Assembly: GCF_029360705.1 (NCBI RefSeq)
Contig: NZ_JARKMX010000008.1
Span: 1,425,949 to 1,489,948 of the forward strand
Length of the DNA: 64,000 bases
Origin: Paraflavitalea pollutisoli
GTDB taxonomy: Bacteria; Bacteroidota; Bacteroidia; Chitinophagales; Chitinophagaceae
Reading direction: 5' to 3'
A program made the position numbers and the translations under genes. The notes under the pieces are model-generated. The model saw only the letters and a program-made list of their open reading frames with translations, was not told the origin of the DNA and searched no databases. The stretch's first letter is position 1; every line of letters begins with the position of its first letter. Positions 1 to 9,362 of this stretch are shown here, one piece after another.

Positions 1-3000
1 TTGGTGAAGATTACTTTATTGAAGTACAGCGTCACGATATCAAGGAGCAGATCCTGATCAACGAAGTGCTGCTGAAGTTCTCGAAGAAGTTCAATGTGCC
101 CATCATTGCCACCAATGACAGTCACTATACGGACCAGGACGACTACAATGCCCACGACATCCTTTTGTGTATCAACACCGGCGAAAAGAAGAGTACACCG
201 GGGTATGATGACATTGTGAACGATGACCTCAACGTCAAAGAGCGTCGTTTTAAGTTTCCCAACGATCAGTTCTATTTCAAGACCCAGGATGAAATGAAGA
301 AACTCTTCGCCGACATTCCTGAATCGATCGACAATACCAATATGATCGTTGACCGGGTGGAGGTGCTGAACTTGAAGAAGGACATTTTACTGCCGGCGTT
401 TCCGTTGCCCAAGGAATTCCAGACTACGGAAGACAGCAACCTGAACCAGTGGAACTTCCTGCATCACCTCACCTACGAAGGTGCACGCCAGCGTTACCGC
501 GATATCACGCCTGAGATACAGGAGCGATTGGACTTCGAATTGTTTACCATCAGAACGATGGGTTTTGCCGGTTACTTTTTGATCGTGAGTGACTTTATCA
601 AAGCGGGTCGTGACCTGGGTGTATTCATCGGTCCTGGTCGTGGATCGGCGGCGGGTAGTGCGGTGGCCTATTGTGTCGGCATTACGAATATCGACCCCAT
701 CAAATACAACCTGCTGTTCGAAAGGTTCCTGAACCCCGACCGTAAGTCGATGCCGGATATCGATACGGACTTCGACGATGAAGGCCGTCAACGGGTGATC
801 GATTATGTGGTGGATAAATATGGTAAAGCCCAGGTAGCGCAGATCATCACCTACGGCACCATGGCTGCCAAAATGAGTATCAAAGACGTGGCGCGTGCGC
901 TCGATCTGCCATTGGCGGAATCGAATGCGCTGGCCAAGCTGGTGCCCGATAAACCGGGTATTGAGTTGGGCCGTGTATTGAAAGCGCCTATCACGACCAA
1001 GGAAGGCGAAAAATCACTGGAAGAGAAAGAAGGCCTGGGACCTGACGAGCTGGAAAGCGTACGCAGGATCCGGGAGATCTATAAAAGCGATACCCTTAAT
1101 GGCTCGGTGTTGCATGAAGCCGAACGTCTCGAGGGTTCGGTACGTAATACCGGTATCCACGCGGCCGGTATCATCATTGCCCCGAAAGACCTGACCGAGC
1201 TGATCCCGGTTTCGATTGCGAAAGACTCACCTTTGTGGGTGACCCAGTTTGAGGGTAGCATTATCGAAGATGCCGGTGTTATCAAGATGGACTTCCTGGG
1301 TCTGAAGACCCTGACCATCATCAAGAACGCGCTGGACATGATCAAGCAGAACCACGGTGTGGAGATCAGCATCGACGATGTACCACTGGACGATCTCAAG
1401 ACCTATGAGATCTACCAACGGGCTGATACCATCGGTACGTTCCAGTTTGAAAGTCCGGGTATGCAAAAGTACCTGCGCGACCTGAAGCCTGACCAGTTTG
1501 CGGATCTGATTGCGATGAACGCCTTGTATCGCCCCGGTCCGCTGGCCTATATCCCCAACTTCATCGATCGTAAACACGGTCGTGAGCCCATTACCTATGA
1601 CCTTCCCGAAATGGAGGAATACCTGGCGGACACCTACGGTATTACCGTTTACCAGGAACAGGTGATGTTGCTGGCCCAAAAGCTGGCCGGCTTCAGTAAG
1701 GGTGATGCGGACGTTTTGCGTAAAGCGATGGGTAAAAAGCAGAAAGCGGTACTGGATAAAATGAAGGCTCAGTTTGTAAAAGGCGGGGCCGCCAAGGGCC
1801 ATCCAGAAGACAAACTGGAGAAGATCTGGACCGACTGGGAGGCCTTTGCCCAATACGCCTTCAACAAATCGCACTCTACCTGTTATGCCTTCGTAGCGTA
1901 CCAGACTGCCTACCTGAAAGCCCACTACCCTTCCGAATACATGGCAGCGGTATTGAACAACGCCGGTGCCATTGAAAAGATCACATTCTTCATGGAGGAG
2001 TGCAAACGAATGGGTAAGAACGTATTAGGTCCGGATATCAACGAGTCGCGCAAAAGCTTCTCCGTGAATAAACAGGGGGATATCCGCGTAGGTTTGGGTG
2101 GATTGAAAGGGGTTGGTGAAGCTGCTGTAGAAGCCATCATCGCCGAGCGGGAATCCAGTGGACCTTTCCCCAATATTTATGATATGATCCGGCGCATCAA
2201 CCAGCGCGCTGTCAATAAAAAGACCCTGGAATGCCTCGTCTATGCCGGTGCCTTCGACTGTTTCAAGGAATTTCACCGGGCGCAGTACTTTACCATTCCA
2301 CAGGGGGAGACGGCTTCCGGACTGGAAAAGATCATCAAATATGGTAATATTTACCAGGCGCAGAACACGATGTCTACCAACACCCTGTTTGGCAGCCAAT
2401 CATCGGATATGGATATCGCGTTGCCCAAAATATTGCCCTGTGAGCACTGGACGTTGACGGAAAAACTGGATCGTGAGAAAGAAGTGACGGGGATGTTCAT
2501 GAGCGGACACCCATTGGATCACTTCCGTTTCGAGATGAAGCATTATGGGTTTACGACCATTGTCGACTTTAACGAATTCAAAGATTCTATTTCGACGCAA
2601 TCCAATCCGGGTCGCAGCTTCCGCCTGGCGGGGCTGGTGACCGATGCACAACACCGTGTTACAAAGACTGGCCGTCAATTTGCATCGTTTGTTGTGGAAG
2701 ATTATACCGGCAAAAGTGAGTTCATGTTGTGGAGTGATGATTATATGCGTTTCTCCAACTACATGGAAAAAGGTAAAAACCTATTCATAACCGGTTTTTT
2801 CAAACCTCGCTTCAACAAGATCGAGTTTGAGTTCAAGGTCGACAAGATCGTACTGCTGGACAATATCAAACAAAACATGACCAAACAGGTTATATTAGAT
2901 ATCGAGGCCCGCTACATCAACCAGGATATGGTCAACTTCCTTGAAAAGAATGTTAAAACGCATCCTGGCAAGGCTGGTATCAAGTTCAATATCAAGGAAT

Positions 3001-3119
3001 CGAAGAAGCATTATAAGATCAGCATGTACAGTTTGGAGACAGGATTTGAAATGAATGACGAAATGTCGGCCTGGTTACAGGATAAACCGGAAGTAGATGT
3101 ACAGGTTGTCACTGTGTAA
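1..3119 (+). CDS. dnaE: DNA polymerase III alpha subunit, C-terminal part (runs off window start)
   Basis: This is the catalytic subunit of the replicative polymerase. The reading frame is open from the first complete codon at base 3, so the N-terminal PHP start lies outside the window and about 1038 residues are visible. In order I see the end of the PHP region, the polymerase core with GPGRGSAAGS (about 630-660), the acidic catalytic motif PDIDTDFDDE (about 750-782), the RPGPL stretch (about 1540), the helix-hairpin-helix part, and an OB-fold near 2620-2740 (RLAGLVTDAQHRVTK). The two or three Asp residues of PDIDTDF match the metal-binding aspartates of the C-family polymerases. It ends with a TAA stop 154 bp before thioredoxin. 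Truncation is only due to the window edge. Identification is secure. Confidence 0.97.
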   Translation, partial: GEDYFIEVQRHDIKEQILINEVLLKFSKKFNVPIIATNDSHYTDQDDYNAHDILLCINTGEKKSTPGYDDIVNDDLNVKERRFKFPNDQFYFKTQDEMKKLFADIPESIDNTNMIVDRVEVLNLKKDILLPAFPLPKEFQTTEDSNLNQWNFLHHLTYEGARQRYRDITPEIQERLDFELFTIRTMGFAGYFLIVSDFIKAGRDLGVFIGPGRGSAAGSAVAYCVGITNIDPIKYNLLFERFLNPDRKSMPDIDTDFDDEGRQRVIDYVVDKYGKAQVAQIITYGTMAAKMSIKDVARALDLPLAESNALAKLVPDKPGIELGRVLKAPITTKEGEKSLEEKEGLGPDELESVRRIREIYKSDTLNGSVLHEAERLEGSVRNTGIHAAGIIIAPKDLTELIPVSIAKDSPLWVTQFEGSIIEDAGVIKMDFLGLKTLTIIKNALDMIKQNHGVEISIDDVPLDDLKTYEIYQRADTIGTFQFESPGMQKYLRDLKPDQFADLIAMNALYRPGPLAYIPNFIDRKHGREPITYDLPEMEEYLADTYGITVYQEQVMLLAQKLAGFSKGDADVLRKAMGKKQKAVLDKMKAQFVKGGAAKGHPEDKLEKIWTDWEAFAQYAFNKSHSTCYAFVAYQTAYLKAHYPSEYMAAVLNNAGAIEKITFFMEECKRMGKNVLGPDINESRKSFSVNKQGDIRVGLGGLKGVGEAAVEAIIAERESSGPFPNIYDMIRRINQRAVNKKTLECLVYAGAFDCFKEFHRAQYFTIPQGETASGLEKIIKYGNIYQAQNTMSTNTLFGSQSSDMDIALPKILPCEHWTLTEKLDREKEVTGMFMSGHPLDHFRFEMKHYGFTTIVDFNEFKDSISTQSNPGRSFRLAGLVTDAQHRVTKTGRQFASFVVEDYTGKSEFMLWSDDYMRFSNYMEKGKNLFITGFFKPRFNKIEFEFKVDKIVLLDNIKQNMTKQVILDIEARYINQDMVNFLEKNVKTHPGKAGIKFNIKESKKHYKISMYSLETGFEMNDEMSAWLQDKPEVDVQVVTV

Positions 3120-3273
3120 ATGTGGAAAACGCCATGCGGTCAGGAATTGTGAATTGGATATAAATTTGTCGATTCTTAGTAGTGAGTTCAGGAATGAGTC
3201 CCGCAACGGGAAACCCGCTCCAGGCTTACCAATAAACAATAAAACAATTAACTTTACATCTAAATTTTGATTT

Positions 3274-3591
3274 ATGGCTTTAGAATTCACCGACGCGAAC
3301 TTCCAGGAGAAAGTGATCGCTTCCGATAAACTGACAGTGGTAGACTTTTGGGCTGAATGGTGTGGACCCTGTCGCGCAATCGGGCCGGTAATTGAAGACC
3401 TCTCCAAAGAGTACGCTGAAAAGGTAAATGTTGGTAAAGTGAATGTTGACCACAATCCACAGATTTCCGTGAACTACGGCATCACGTCTATCCCGGCCAT
3501 CCTTTTCATCAAAGGTGGTAAGGTGGTTGACAAGCTGGTAGGTGCACAACCGAAAGCCAACTTCGTAAAGAAGATCGAGCAGCACATCTAA
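3274..3591 (+). CDS. trxA: Thioredoxin
   Basis: A 105-residue single-domain cytosolic thioredoxin that reduces protein disulfides. The redox motif W-C-G-P-C has its cysteines at residues 30 and 33, preceded by DFWAEW. The conserved cis-proline loop appears as GITSIPAILF, and the family helix and glycine turn (KGGKVVD) follow. Length and fold are normal for TrxA. There is no signal peptide, so it is not one of the exported thioredoxin-like proteins common in this phylum. The ATG at 3274 lies in the AT-rich leader typical of the phylum. A hairpin with a T-run follows 25 bp after the stop, so it looks like a single-gene unit after dnaE. Confidence 0.97.
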   Translation: MALEFTDANFQEKVIASDKLTVVDFWAEWCGPCRAIGPVIEDLSKEYAEKVNVGKVNVDHNPQISVNYGITSIPAILFIKGGKVVDKLVGAQPKANFVKKIEQHI

Positions 3592-3615
3592 GTGTAGCCG
3601 TCACCTATATAACTG

Positions 3616-3647
3616 AAAAAGCGGTTCCTTAATCGGGCCGCTTTTTT
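3616..3647 (+). terminator. Intrinsic terminator after trxA
   Basis: The arms AAAAAGCGG and CCGCTTTTT flank a 13-base loop, and the right arm runs into six T residues. It lies 25 bp downstream of the thioredoxin stop codon. Confidence 0.85.
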
Positions 3648-3728
3648 ATTGTGCCTATATGTACCCGGCCGGCACATACTTTTCGGGCGTCATGCGACGT
3701 TATATTCCTATCCAATATTCCGAATCGT

Positions 3729-5525
3729 ATGAAAAAGCTCCCTCTCTTACCCTTTGCGGCCGTTGTGCTTGCCTCATTCATATACCTGGCTTGCCAGAAA
3801 ACAGACACGCCAGCCGCTCCAGCGCCAGGTAAAGGCCATATTATAGAAACCGTACGAGCGGGCGTCACCGGACGGATCACGGACGACAAGCGGCTTCCTG
3901 TAGCGGGCGCCGTGGTTAAAGTCGGTCTGAACCAGGCGACTACAGACGTAAATGGTAACTTTTCCTTCTCCAATATCCAGGTAGATCGAACCGCCACGCT
4001 CATCGAAGTGCAAAAAGAAGGGTTCTTTGAAGGTCTTCGCACCATTACCGTTACAGATGGCAAACAGCATGATGTATCGGTTCAGCTCATTCCCAGGAAA
4101 TCGGCTGGTACTTTCAGCGGATCGATGGGTGGCACCATCACCATTTCCCATGCCGGTGGCTCTATTGCTTTTGAAGCCAATACCCTGATGAATCCCGTGA
4201 ACAAAGCCGGCTATTCAGGCACCGTCACCGTTCACGCCGCTTTCATCGATCCCACCGCACCAGACTTTCAGCAGGTGCTGCCTGGTACCCTGCGTGGTAT
4301 CGATGCCAATAACAATGTGATGGGATTGCAGTCGTTTGGTATGTTGGCCGTGGAGTTGTCGGGCACCAATGGCGAAAAATTACAATTGGCTGGTGGTAAG
4401 AAAGCCACTTTGCGCTTCCCCATTCCCGCTGGCCTGCAAGGCGAAGCACCGGCTACCATTCCCTTATGGTTCCTCAATGATTCGACGGGACTTTGGCAGG
4501 AAGAAGGATTCGCCACCAAATTGGGTAGTGAATACGTAGGACAAGTAAGTCACTTCTCTTACTGGAATTGCGATGCTCCTTTTCCCATCGTAGAGTTTTC
4601 AGCCATCTTTAAAAATAGTCAGCAACAACCACTGATCAATACGCTTGTCGTGATCAGTTTCACCGGGGGCGATGCCAATATCTCCGGCAGTGGTTATACG
4701 AATACATCGGGTGAAGCCAGGGGAATGATACCGGCCAATCGTTCACTGATACTGAAGTTGATCGACAAATGCGGCAATACCGTGCATAGTCAACCCATCG
4801 GCCCCATTAATGCCAACACCGATCTGGGCACTATCAATATAGGGGTCAATATGCCAACGGTGACCTTTTCCGGAACTGTAACCGGCTGCAACGCCACTAC
4901 GATCACCAATGGTGTTGTGGACATTTCATTGGACAACCTCAACTATAAGGCGCAGGTAAAGGATGGAAAGTTCAGTATCAGCCTTCTTCGTTGCCATGCA
5001 ACATCAGCCACCGCGACGATCGCGGCCTTTGACCTCGATAAAAAGCAAAGCTCTCCATCGGTGACAAAAACAATTACGGATCAGTCGGAAGAAGGCATTG
5101 CGCTCCAGACCTGTAAAGACATGCCCGATGAATACCTGATCATCACGGCTGCTGAGACAAATTATCTGTTTAAGCAACCAGAAGACAAACCAGGTATTTC
5201 AGCGGGCTCCAACCAGGAAACATTTATAACGCAAATAACTACCTCCTCCAGCAACGAGGGAGTTCGTCGTCCCACGGCCTTTATGGCTTTTGCAGGCGCA
5301 CAGCAACCGGGCAACCGCAGTTTTAGTTATTTTGCCCTGAACGACTATACCAATTCCAAGTACTATTTTGTGCAGGATGGACCAACCGCCCTGACGCTCA
5401 CCGCCTATAATGCCGTGAAAGGTGGGTATGTGGAAGGTAATTTTACCGGAAAGGTAAAAGACAGCATCTCGAATAAAGCAATGGGTGCTTTGACGGGATC
5501 TTTCCGACTTAAGTATAAACAATAG
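3729..5525 (+). CDS. Carboxypeptidase-like regulatory-domain lipoprotein, copy 1
   Basis: A 598-residue predicted surface lipoprotein. The start at 3729 gives a clean signal peptide with a lipobox ending YLAC (Cys22). An in-frame upstream start at 3651 would bury this signal. Residues about 45-120 form a carboxypeptidase regulatory-like (transthyretin-like) beta domain with VTGRITDDKRLPVAGA and TTDVNGNFSFSNI. The middle contains GGTITI, LRGIDANN and LQSFGMLAVEL, then the segment VSHFSYWNCDAPFPIV. The HFS-W-N stretch recalls extracellular CILP/FAM171-type domains, an inferred resemblance. It is a paralogue of the next gene, matching it over nearly its whole length. No enzymatic motif is visible; a binding or structural role is only a guess. 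Confidence 0.8.
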   Translation: MKKLPLLPFAAVVLASFIYLACQKTDTPAAPAPGKGHIIETVRAGVTGRITDDKRLPVAGAVVKVGLNQATTDVNGNFSFSNIQVDRTATLIEVQKEGFFEGLRTITVTDGKQHDVSVQLIPRKSAGTFSGSMGGTITISHAGGSIAFEANTLMNPVNKAGYSGTVTVHAAFIDPTAPDFQQVLPGTLRGIDANNNVMGLQSFGMLAVELSGTNGEKLQLAGGKKATLRFPIPAGLQGEAPATIPLWFLNDSTGLWQEEGFATKLGSEYVGQVSHFSYWNCDAPFPIVEFSAIFKNSQQQPLINTLVVISFTGGDANISGSGYTNTSGEARGMIPANRSLILKLIDKCGNTVHSQPIGPINANTDLGTINIGVNMPTVTFSGTVTGCNATTITNGVVDISLDNLNYKAQVKDGKFSISLLRCHATSATATIAAFDLDKKQSSPSVTKTITDQSEEGIALQTCKDMPDEYLIITAAETNYLFKQPEDKPGISAGSNQETFITQITTSSSNEGVRRPTAFMAFAGAQQPGNRSFSYFALNDYTNSKYYFVQDGPTALTLTAYNAVKGGYVEGNFTGKVKDSISNKAMGALTGSFRLKYKQ

Positions 5526-5541
5526 TAAGTTATCTTTTACG

Positions 5542-5578
5542 ATACGACAAACGGCCCACGAGGGGCCGTTTATCGTAT
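5542..5578 (+). terminator. Long stem-loop between the two paralogous lipoprotein genes
   Basis: The arms ATACGACAAACGGCCC (5542-5557) and GGGCCGTTTATCGTAT (5563-5578) pair over 16 bp with one mismatch around a 5-base loop. It starts 16 bp after the stop of copy 1. It lacks a long T-run, so termination is likely but not certain. Confidence 0.65.
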
Positions 5579-5726
5579 ACACCGGAAGTTTTGAAAATAT
5601 GTACCAGCCAGCTAACCATGGTAAAGGCAAATGGCGGATTTCCCTGCTCCAAACGCTTGTATCTCAACGCCTTTTTGCGTACTCTTGTCGCCGATCAACT
5701 TTGCATAAACCCAAGATCCGATAGTC

Positions 5727-7502
5727 ATGAAACACCCCTACCTCCGCCTCGCAGGTCTGTGTTTGATCCTGCTGGCTGCTTTGTATGCCTGCACCAAATC
5801 CGGGAGTTCCGGCAAAGGCCCGGGACGCCCCATCGAGTTTGTCAAAGCAAGTGTTACCGGCCGTGTTACCGATGAAAATAAGCAACCTGTAGCCAACGCA
5901 GAAGTGGTGACAGGGTCTGCAACGGTTACCACCGACGGCAATGGCAACTTCACACTCAACAATGTTTACGTCGACAAGCATGCTGCGTTTGTCAAAGTAT
6001 TGAAAGACGGCTATTTTCCAGGCACCAAGACGTTGTTGACCGAGGCCGGTGGCAGTAGTGTAGTAACGATCCAACTGATTAAAAAAACAGTGGCCGGTAG
6101 TATCAGTGGCACTACGGGTGGCAACATTAGTGTACCCGACAATGGGGGCACCATCCAATTTGAAGGCAATAGTGTGGTAGACCCCACTGGCAACAAACCA
6201 TATACCGGTAATGTCAATGTAAATGCTTTTTTTATCGATCCTTCTGCCACCAATTTTGCAGACATCATGCCTGGTGCCTTGCGCGGCATTACCGCGAATA
6301 ACGAACAAACCGGCTTGCAATCATTCGGCATGATGGCTGTCGAACTCAATGGCACCGGCGGTGAGAAGCTGCAACTGGCTCCCGGCAAAAAGGCCACCAT
6401 CCACTTCCCCATTCCCGAATCGTTGCGTAGTCAGGCGCCGGCTACTATTCCTTTGTGGAGTTTCGATGAGCAATCGGGCTTGTGGAAGGAAGAAGGCGCA
6501 GCTACCCGCGCCGGCAACGAATATGTAGGTACTGTATCACATTTCTCTTTCTGGAATTGCGACGCCCCCTTTCCGATCGTCAATTTTACGGTGAGGGTAA
6601 AAGATCAACAGGCACAGGCCATGGCCGGCATGGAGGTCGTCGTTACCGCCGATGCATCGTCGGGAGGTAGCAATACGACCGGCAGCGGCATCACCAACGC
6701 AATGGGTGAGGTGAAGGGTAATTTGCCTGCCAACCGTAAACTGCAGATCAAGGTATTCGACAAATGCCGCAACCTGCAATCTGAAAATGTAGTCGGGCCC
6801 TTTGCGGGTGACGTTACCCTGGATGACATCGTCATTCAATCGGCCCAGCACCAGGTAACCATCAGTGGAAAAGCTGTTACCTGCAACCTGAGCCCCGTTA
6901 CCAATGGATTTGTGATGGTAGAGCTGGAAGGTCTTTATTACAACCTCCCCATCACGAATGGCAACTTCTCTACGACGATCACCCGTTGCAGTGGAGCGAC
7001 TACAACGGTCAGCTACCAGGCCACCGATCTCGCCGGCAAAGAAACGGGTTCGAAGGGAAGCGCAACCGTTACCGGCAATACGCTTAACCTCGGCAAACTA
7101 CTGGCCTGCGGCACGGCCTTGACCGAGTTCATCGACTATCGGCTAAACGGCATCGATCACCGCGTGGTGTATCCTACAGATAGCCTGGTGGCCATCACCA
7201 TCAGCACCAGTACACTCATCGGGGCTTATAAGGGCCGTGATACGACCATTGCGCCCATTTCGTTCCTGATGAATGGCGAGCGGTATGCGGGTGCCACCAA
7301 CCGCGTGCGGGACGTTTATATTTACAAAGATGACAAGACCTATATACGGAGTGGTGAGATTACGGCGACCATGAGCGAGTTTGGCACGAAGCCGGGCGAA
7401 TTCATTGCCGGAGCGTTTTCGGGCACACTGGTAGACAGTGCTACGAATGTGCCGGTGCCGGTCAATGTAAATTTCAGGGTAAAAGTTGTCAAAACCCTAT
7501 AA
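5727..7502 (+). CDS. Carboxypeptidase-like regulatory-domain lipoprotein, copy 2
   Basis: A 591-residue paralogue of the preceding gene with the same architecture. It has a lipoprotein signal ending LYAC (Cys22, the same position as in copy 1), then a transthyretin-like regulatory domain (VTGRVTDENKQPVANA, VTTDGNGNFTLNNV). The middle region carries LRGITANNEQ and LQSFGMMAVEL, followed by VSHFSFWNCDAPFPIV. The C-terminal third is the most diverged between the copies. The gene lies 201 bp downstream of copy 1, separated by a strong stem-loop, so the pair arose by tandem duplication but may be transcribed separately. CAACTTTG at about 5696-5703 resembles the phylum's -7 element. Function is unknown; the location is predicted to be the outer membrane. 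Confidence 0.8.
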   Translation: MKHPYLRLAGLCLILLAALYACTKSGSSGKGPGRPIEFVKASVTGRVTDENKQPVANAEVVTGSATVTTDGNGNFTLNNVYVDKHAAFVKVLKDGYFPGTKTLLTEAGGSSVVTIQLIKKTVAGSISGTTGGNISVPDNGGTIQFEGNSVVDPTGNKPYTGNVNVNAFFIDPSATNFADIMPGALRGITANNEQTGLQSFGMMAVELNGTGGEKLQLAPGKKATIHFPIPESLRSQAPATIPLWSFDEQSGLWKEEGAATRAGNEYVGTVSHFSFWNCDAPFPIVNFTVRVKDQQAQAMAGMEVVVTADASSGGSNTTGSGITNAMGEVKGNLPANRKLQIKVFDKCRNLQSENVVGPFAGDVTLDDIVIQSAQHQVTISGKAVTCNLSPVTNGFVMVELEGLYYNLPITNGNFSTTITRCSGATTTVSYQATDLAGKETGSKGSATVTGNTLNLGKLLACGTALTEFIDYRLNGIDHRVVYPTDSLVAITISTSTLIGAYKGRDTTIAPISFLMNGERYAGATNRVRDVYIYKDDKTYIRSGEITATMSEFGTKPGEFIAGAFSGTLVDSATNVPVPVNVNFRVKVVKTL

Positions 7503-7626
7503 CTATCGGTTCGCATCCACAAAATGCGCCCGTTTTTCCCCATCAGGTTGTCGATTTCCGATTGGTTCAACCCGGATTGTGATTTATTATTAAATTGCTC
7601 AATCTTTTATTCACCAAATTTCCGGC

Positions 7627-9276
7627 ATGAATCCCGTCCTGGTCAATATTTCACGCGGCGCCCTAGGCATGTTCTTCCTGTTATTGGTATGTTACCTGCT
7701 TAGCAACAACCGCCGGGCCATCAACTGGAAATTGGTAGGCATGGGTGTCTTTGCCCAGGTGATGTTTGCGATGGGTGTACTGCATACCACCGTTGGCGGG
7801 CAACCGGTATTCTGGCTGGCATTCGGTGCTATATTGGCGTATACGATCTATAATAAGTTCAACCGGGTTCGCCTCAAAGTGCCCGGCAATGAGATCACGT
7901 ACGATAGCGGTAGCTTATTCAGTGCATTGGTGTGGCAGGTAGTGATGGTCATAGGCCTGATCCTGGCCCCCCGGCTGTTTGACAAATGGGCCAACCTATC
8001 GATCTTCCTGAGTTGTTTGTTGTTGCTGGGCCTTATGTTCCGGATGGGTAAGCGGCATGGCGAACTCATGAAGTGGAACATCCTGCTGTCTTGTGTGTTC
8101 CTGACCGGCGCCGTGTACAGTAGTGTCTGCGATCCGCAGATATTCAAGATCATTTTACAGTCCATCTCCAATGTCTTTGTGGCGCTGATCAATATCAGTC
8201 ACCAGGGTACCGAATTTATGTTTGGTAAACTGGCTGATCCGAGTCAATCCTGGGCCTATGTATTCGCGATCCAGGTATTGCCCAATATCATCTTTTTTGC
8301 CGCCCTTTCCTCTATCCTCTACTACCTGGGCGTATTGCAGGTGATCGTGTATGTTTTTGCTTATGTACTCAATAAATTAAAGATCTCGGGTGCAGAAAGT
8401 TTGTCTACCGCCGCCAATATATTCCTGGGACAAACAGAAGCGCCGCTGATGATCCGTCCGTACCTGGAGAAGATGACGCGGTCGGAGATCCTTTGTATCA
8501 TGATCGGGGGTATGGCCAATACAGCCGGCAGTGTGCTGGCCGCGTATGTGGGTATGCTAGGAGGCACCGATATCGATCAGCAGCATTATTTTGCCCTGCA
8601 CATGCTGAGCCAGTCGATCATGAGTGCTCCGGCGGCGATCGTTTGCTCCAAGATCCTGTTTCCGCAAACCGATGAGCATATGGTGTCTAAAGACCTGACG
8701 GTACCGAAGGAAAAGCTGGGCGACAATTTCCTCGATGCCCTGTCATTGGGAACCACCGATGGTTTGAAACTGGCCGTGAATGTAGGCGCCATGCTGATCG
8801 TTTTCACCGCCATGATGTGGGTGGTGAATGGCCTGATGGGTTGGATAGGTGATGTCACCCACCTGAATGAACAGATAGCCAGCTCTACCGGCGGACGTTA
8901 TAAAGAATTATCGCTGGAAATGATCCTGGGCTACGCTTTTTCGCCCGTAGCCTGGTTGATCGGCGTATCCCAAACGGACATGGTCGCCGTAGGTCAGTTG
9001 CTGGGTTTAAAAACGATCCTGAATGAGTTTGTAGCCTATATCTCGCTGGGAGAAATGAAGGCTCATAACGTGATCCAGGACCCCAAGTCGCTGCTGATCG
9101 CCACGTATGCCTTGTGCGGATTTGCCAATTTCGCGTCTATCGGCATCCAGATTGGGGGGATCAGTCAATTAGCTCCAGGTCAGCGCCGCAACCTCACGGA
9201 GCTGGGTGTAAAAGCCCTGATCGGCGGCACGATTGCCTGTCTGATGTGTGGCTGTGTGGCCGGGGCGTTGGCATAG
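7627..9276 (+). CDS. Concentrative nucleoside transporter (NupC/CNT family)
   Basis: A 549-residue inner-membrane protein with many hydrophobic segments. The core has CNT-family signatures: SAANIFLGQTEAPL is represented by AANIFLGQTEAPLM, the second re-entrant motif by GGMANTAGSVLAAYVG, and the C-terminal motif by LNEFVAY. It should import nucleosides with a cation gradient. It is longer than the usual roughly 400 residues because of an N-terminal block of extra membrane segments (residues about 1-160) before the canonical nucleoside-recognition core. That longer form is one I associate with Bacteroidota. No purine or pyrimidine gene adjoins it, so substrate preference cannot be read from context. 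Confidence 0.88.
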   Translation: MNPVLVNISRGALGMFFLLLVCYLLSNNRRAINWKLVGMGVFAQVMFAMGVLHTTVGGQPVFWLAFGAILAYTIYNKFNRVRLKVPGNEITYDSGSLFSALVWQVVMVIGLILAPRLFDKWANLSIFLSCLLLLGLMFRMGKRHGELMKWNILLSCVFLTGAVYSSVCDPQIFKIILQSISNVFVALINISHQGTEFMFGKLADPSQSWAYVFAIQVLPNIIFFAALSSILYYLGVLQVIVYVFAYVLNKLKISGAESLSTAANIFLGQTEAPLMIRPYLEKMTRSEILCIMIGGMANTAGSVLAAYVGMLGGTDIDQQHYFALHMLSQSIMSAPAAIVCSKILFPQTDEHMVSKDLTVPKEKLGDNFLDALSLGTTDGLKLAVNVGAMLIVFTAMMWVVNGLMGWIGDVTHLNEQIASSTGGRYKELSLEMILGYAFSPVAWLIGVSQTDMVAVGQLLGLKTILNEFVAYISLGEMKAHNVIQDPKSLLIATYALCGFANFASIGIQIGGISQLAPGQRRNLTELGVKALIGGTIACLMCGCVAGALA

Positions 9277-9348
9277 AATACGCCGCTTTTTAGCGATAAT
9301 TAATGCCTGGCGAACAAGATTATCCTGATGATTGTTAGGGCCGTAGTG

Positions 9349-9356
9349 TAACTTTG
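9349..9356 (+). promoter_or_regulatory. Bacteroidota -7 element TAACTTTG for mqnE
   Basis: An exact match to TAnnTTTG ends 6 bp before the mqnE ATG. If used, the transcript begins essentially at the start codon. I see no clear -33 TTG at the usual distance. Confidence 0.6.
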
Positions 9357-9362
9357 CAAATC

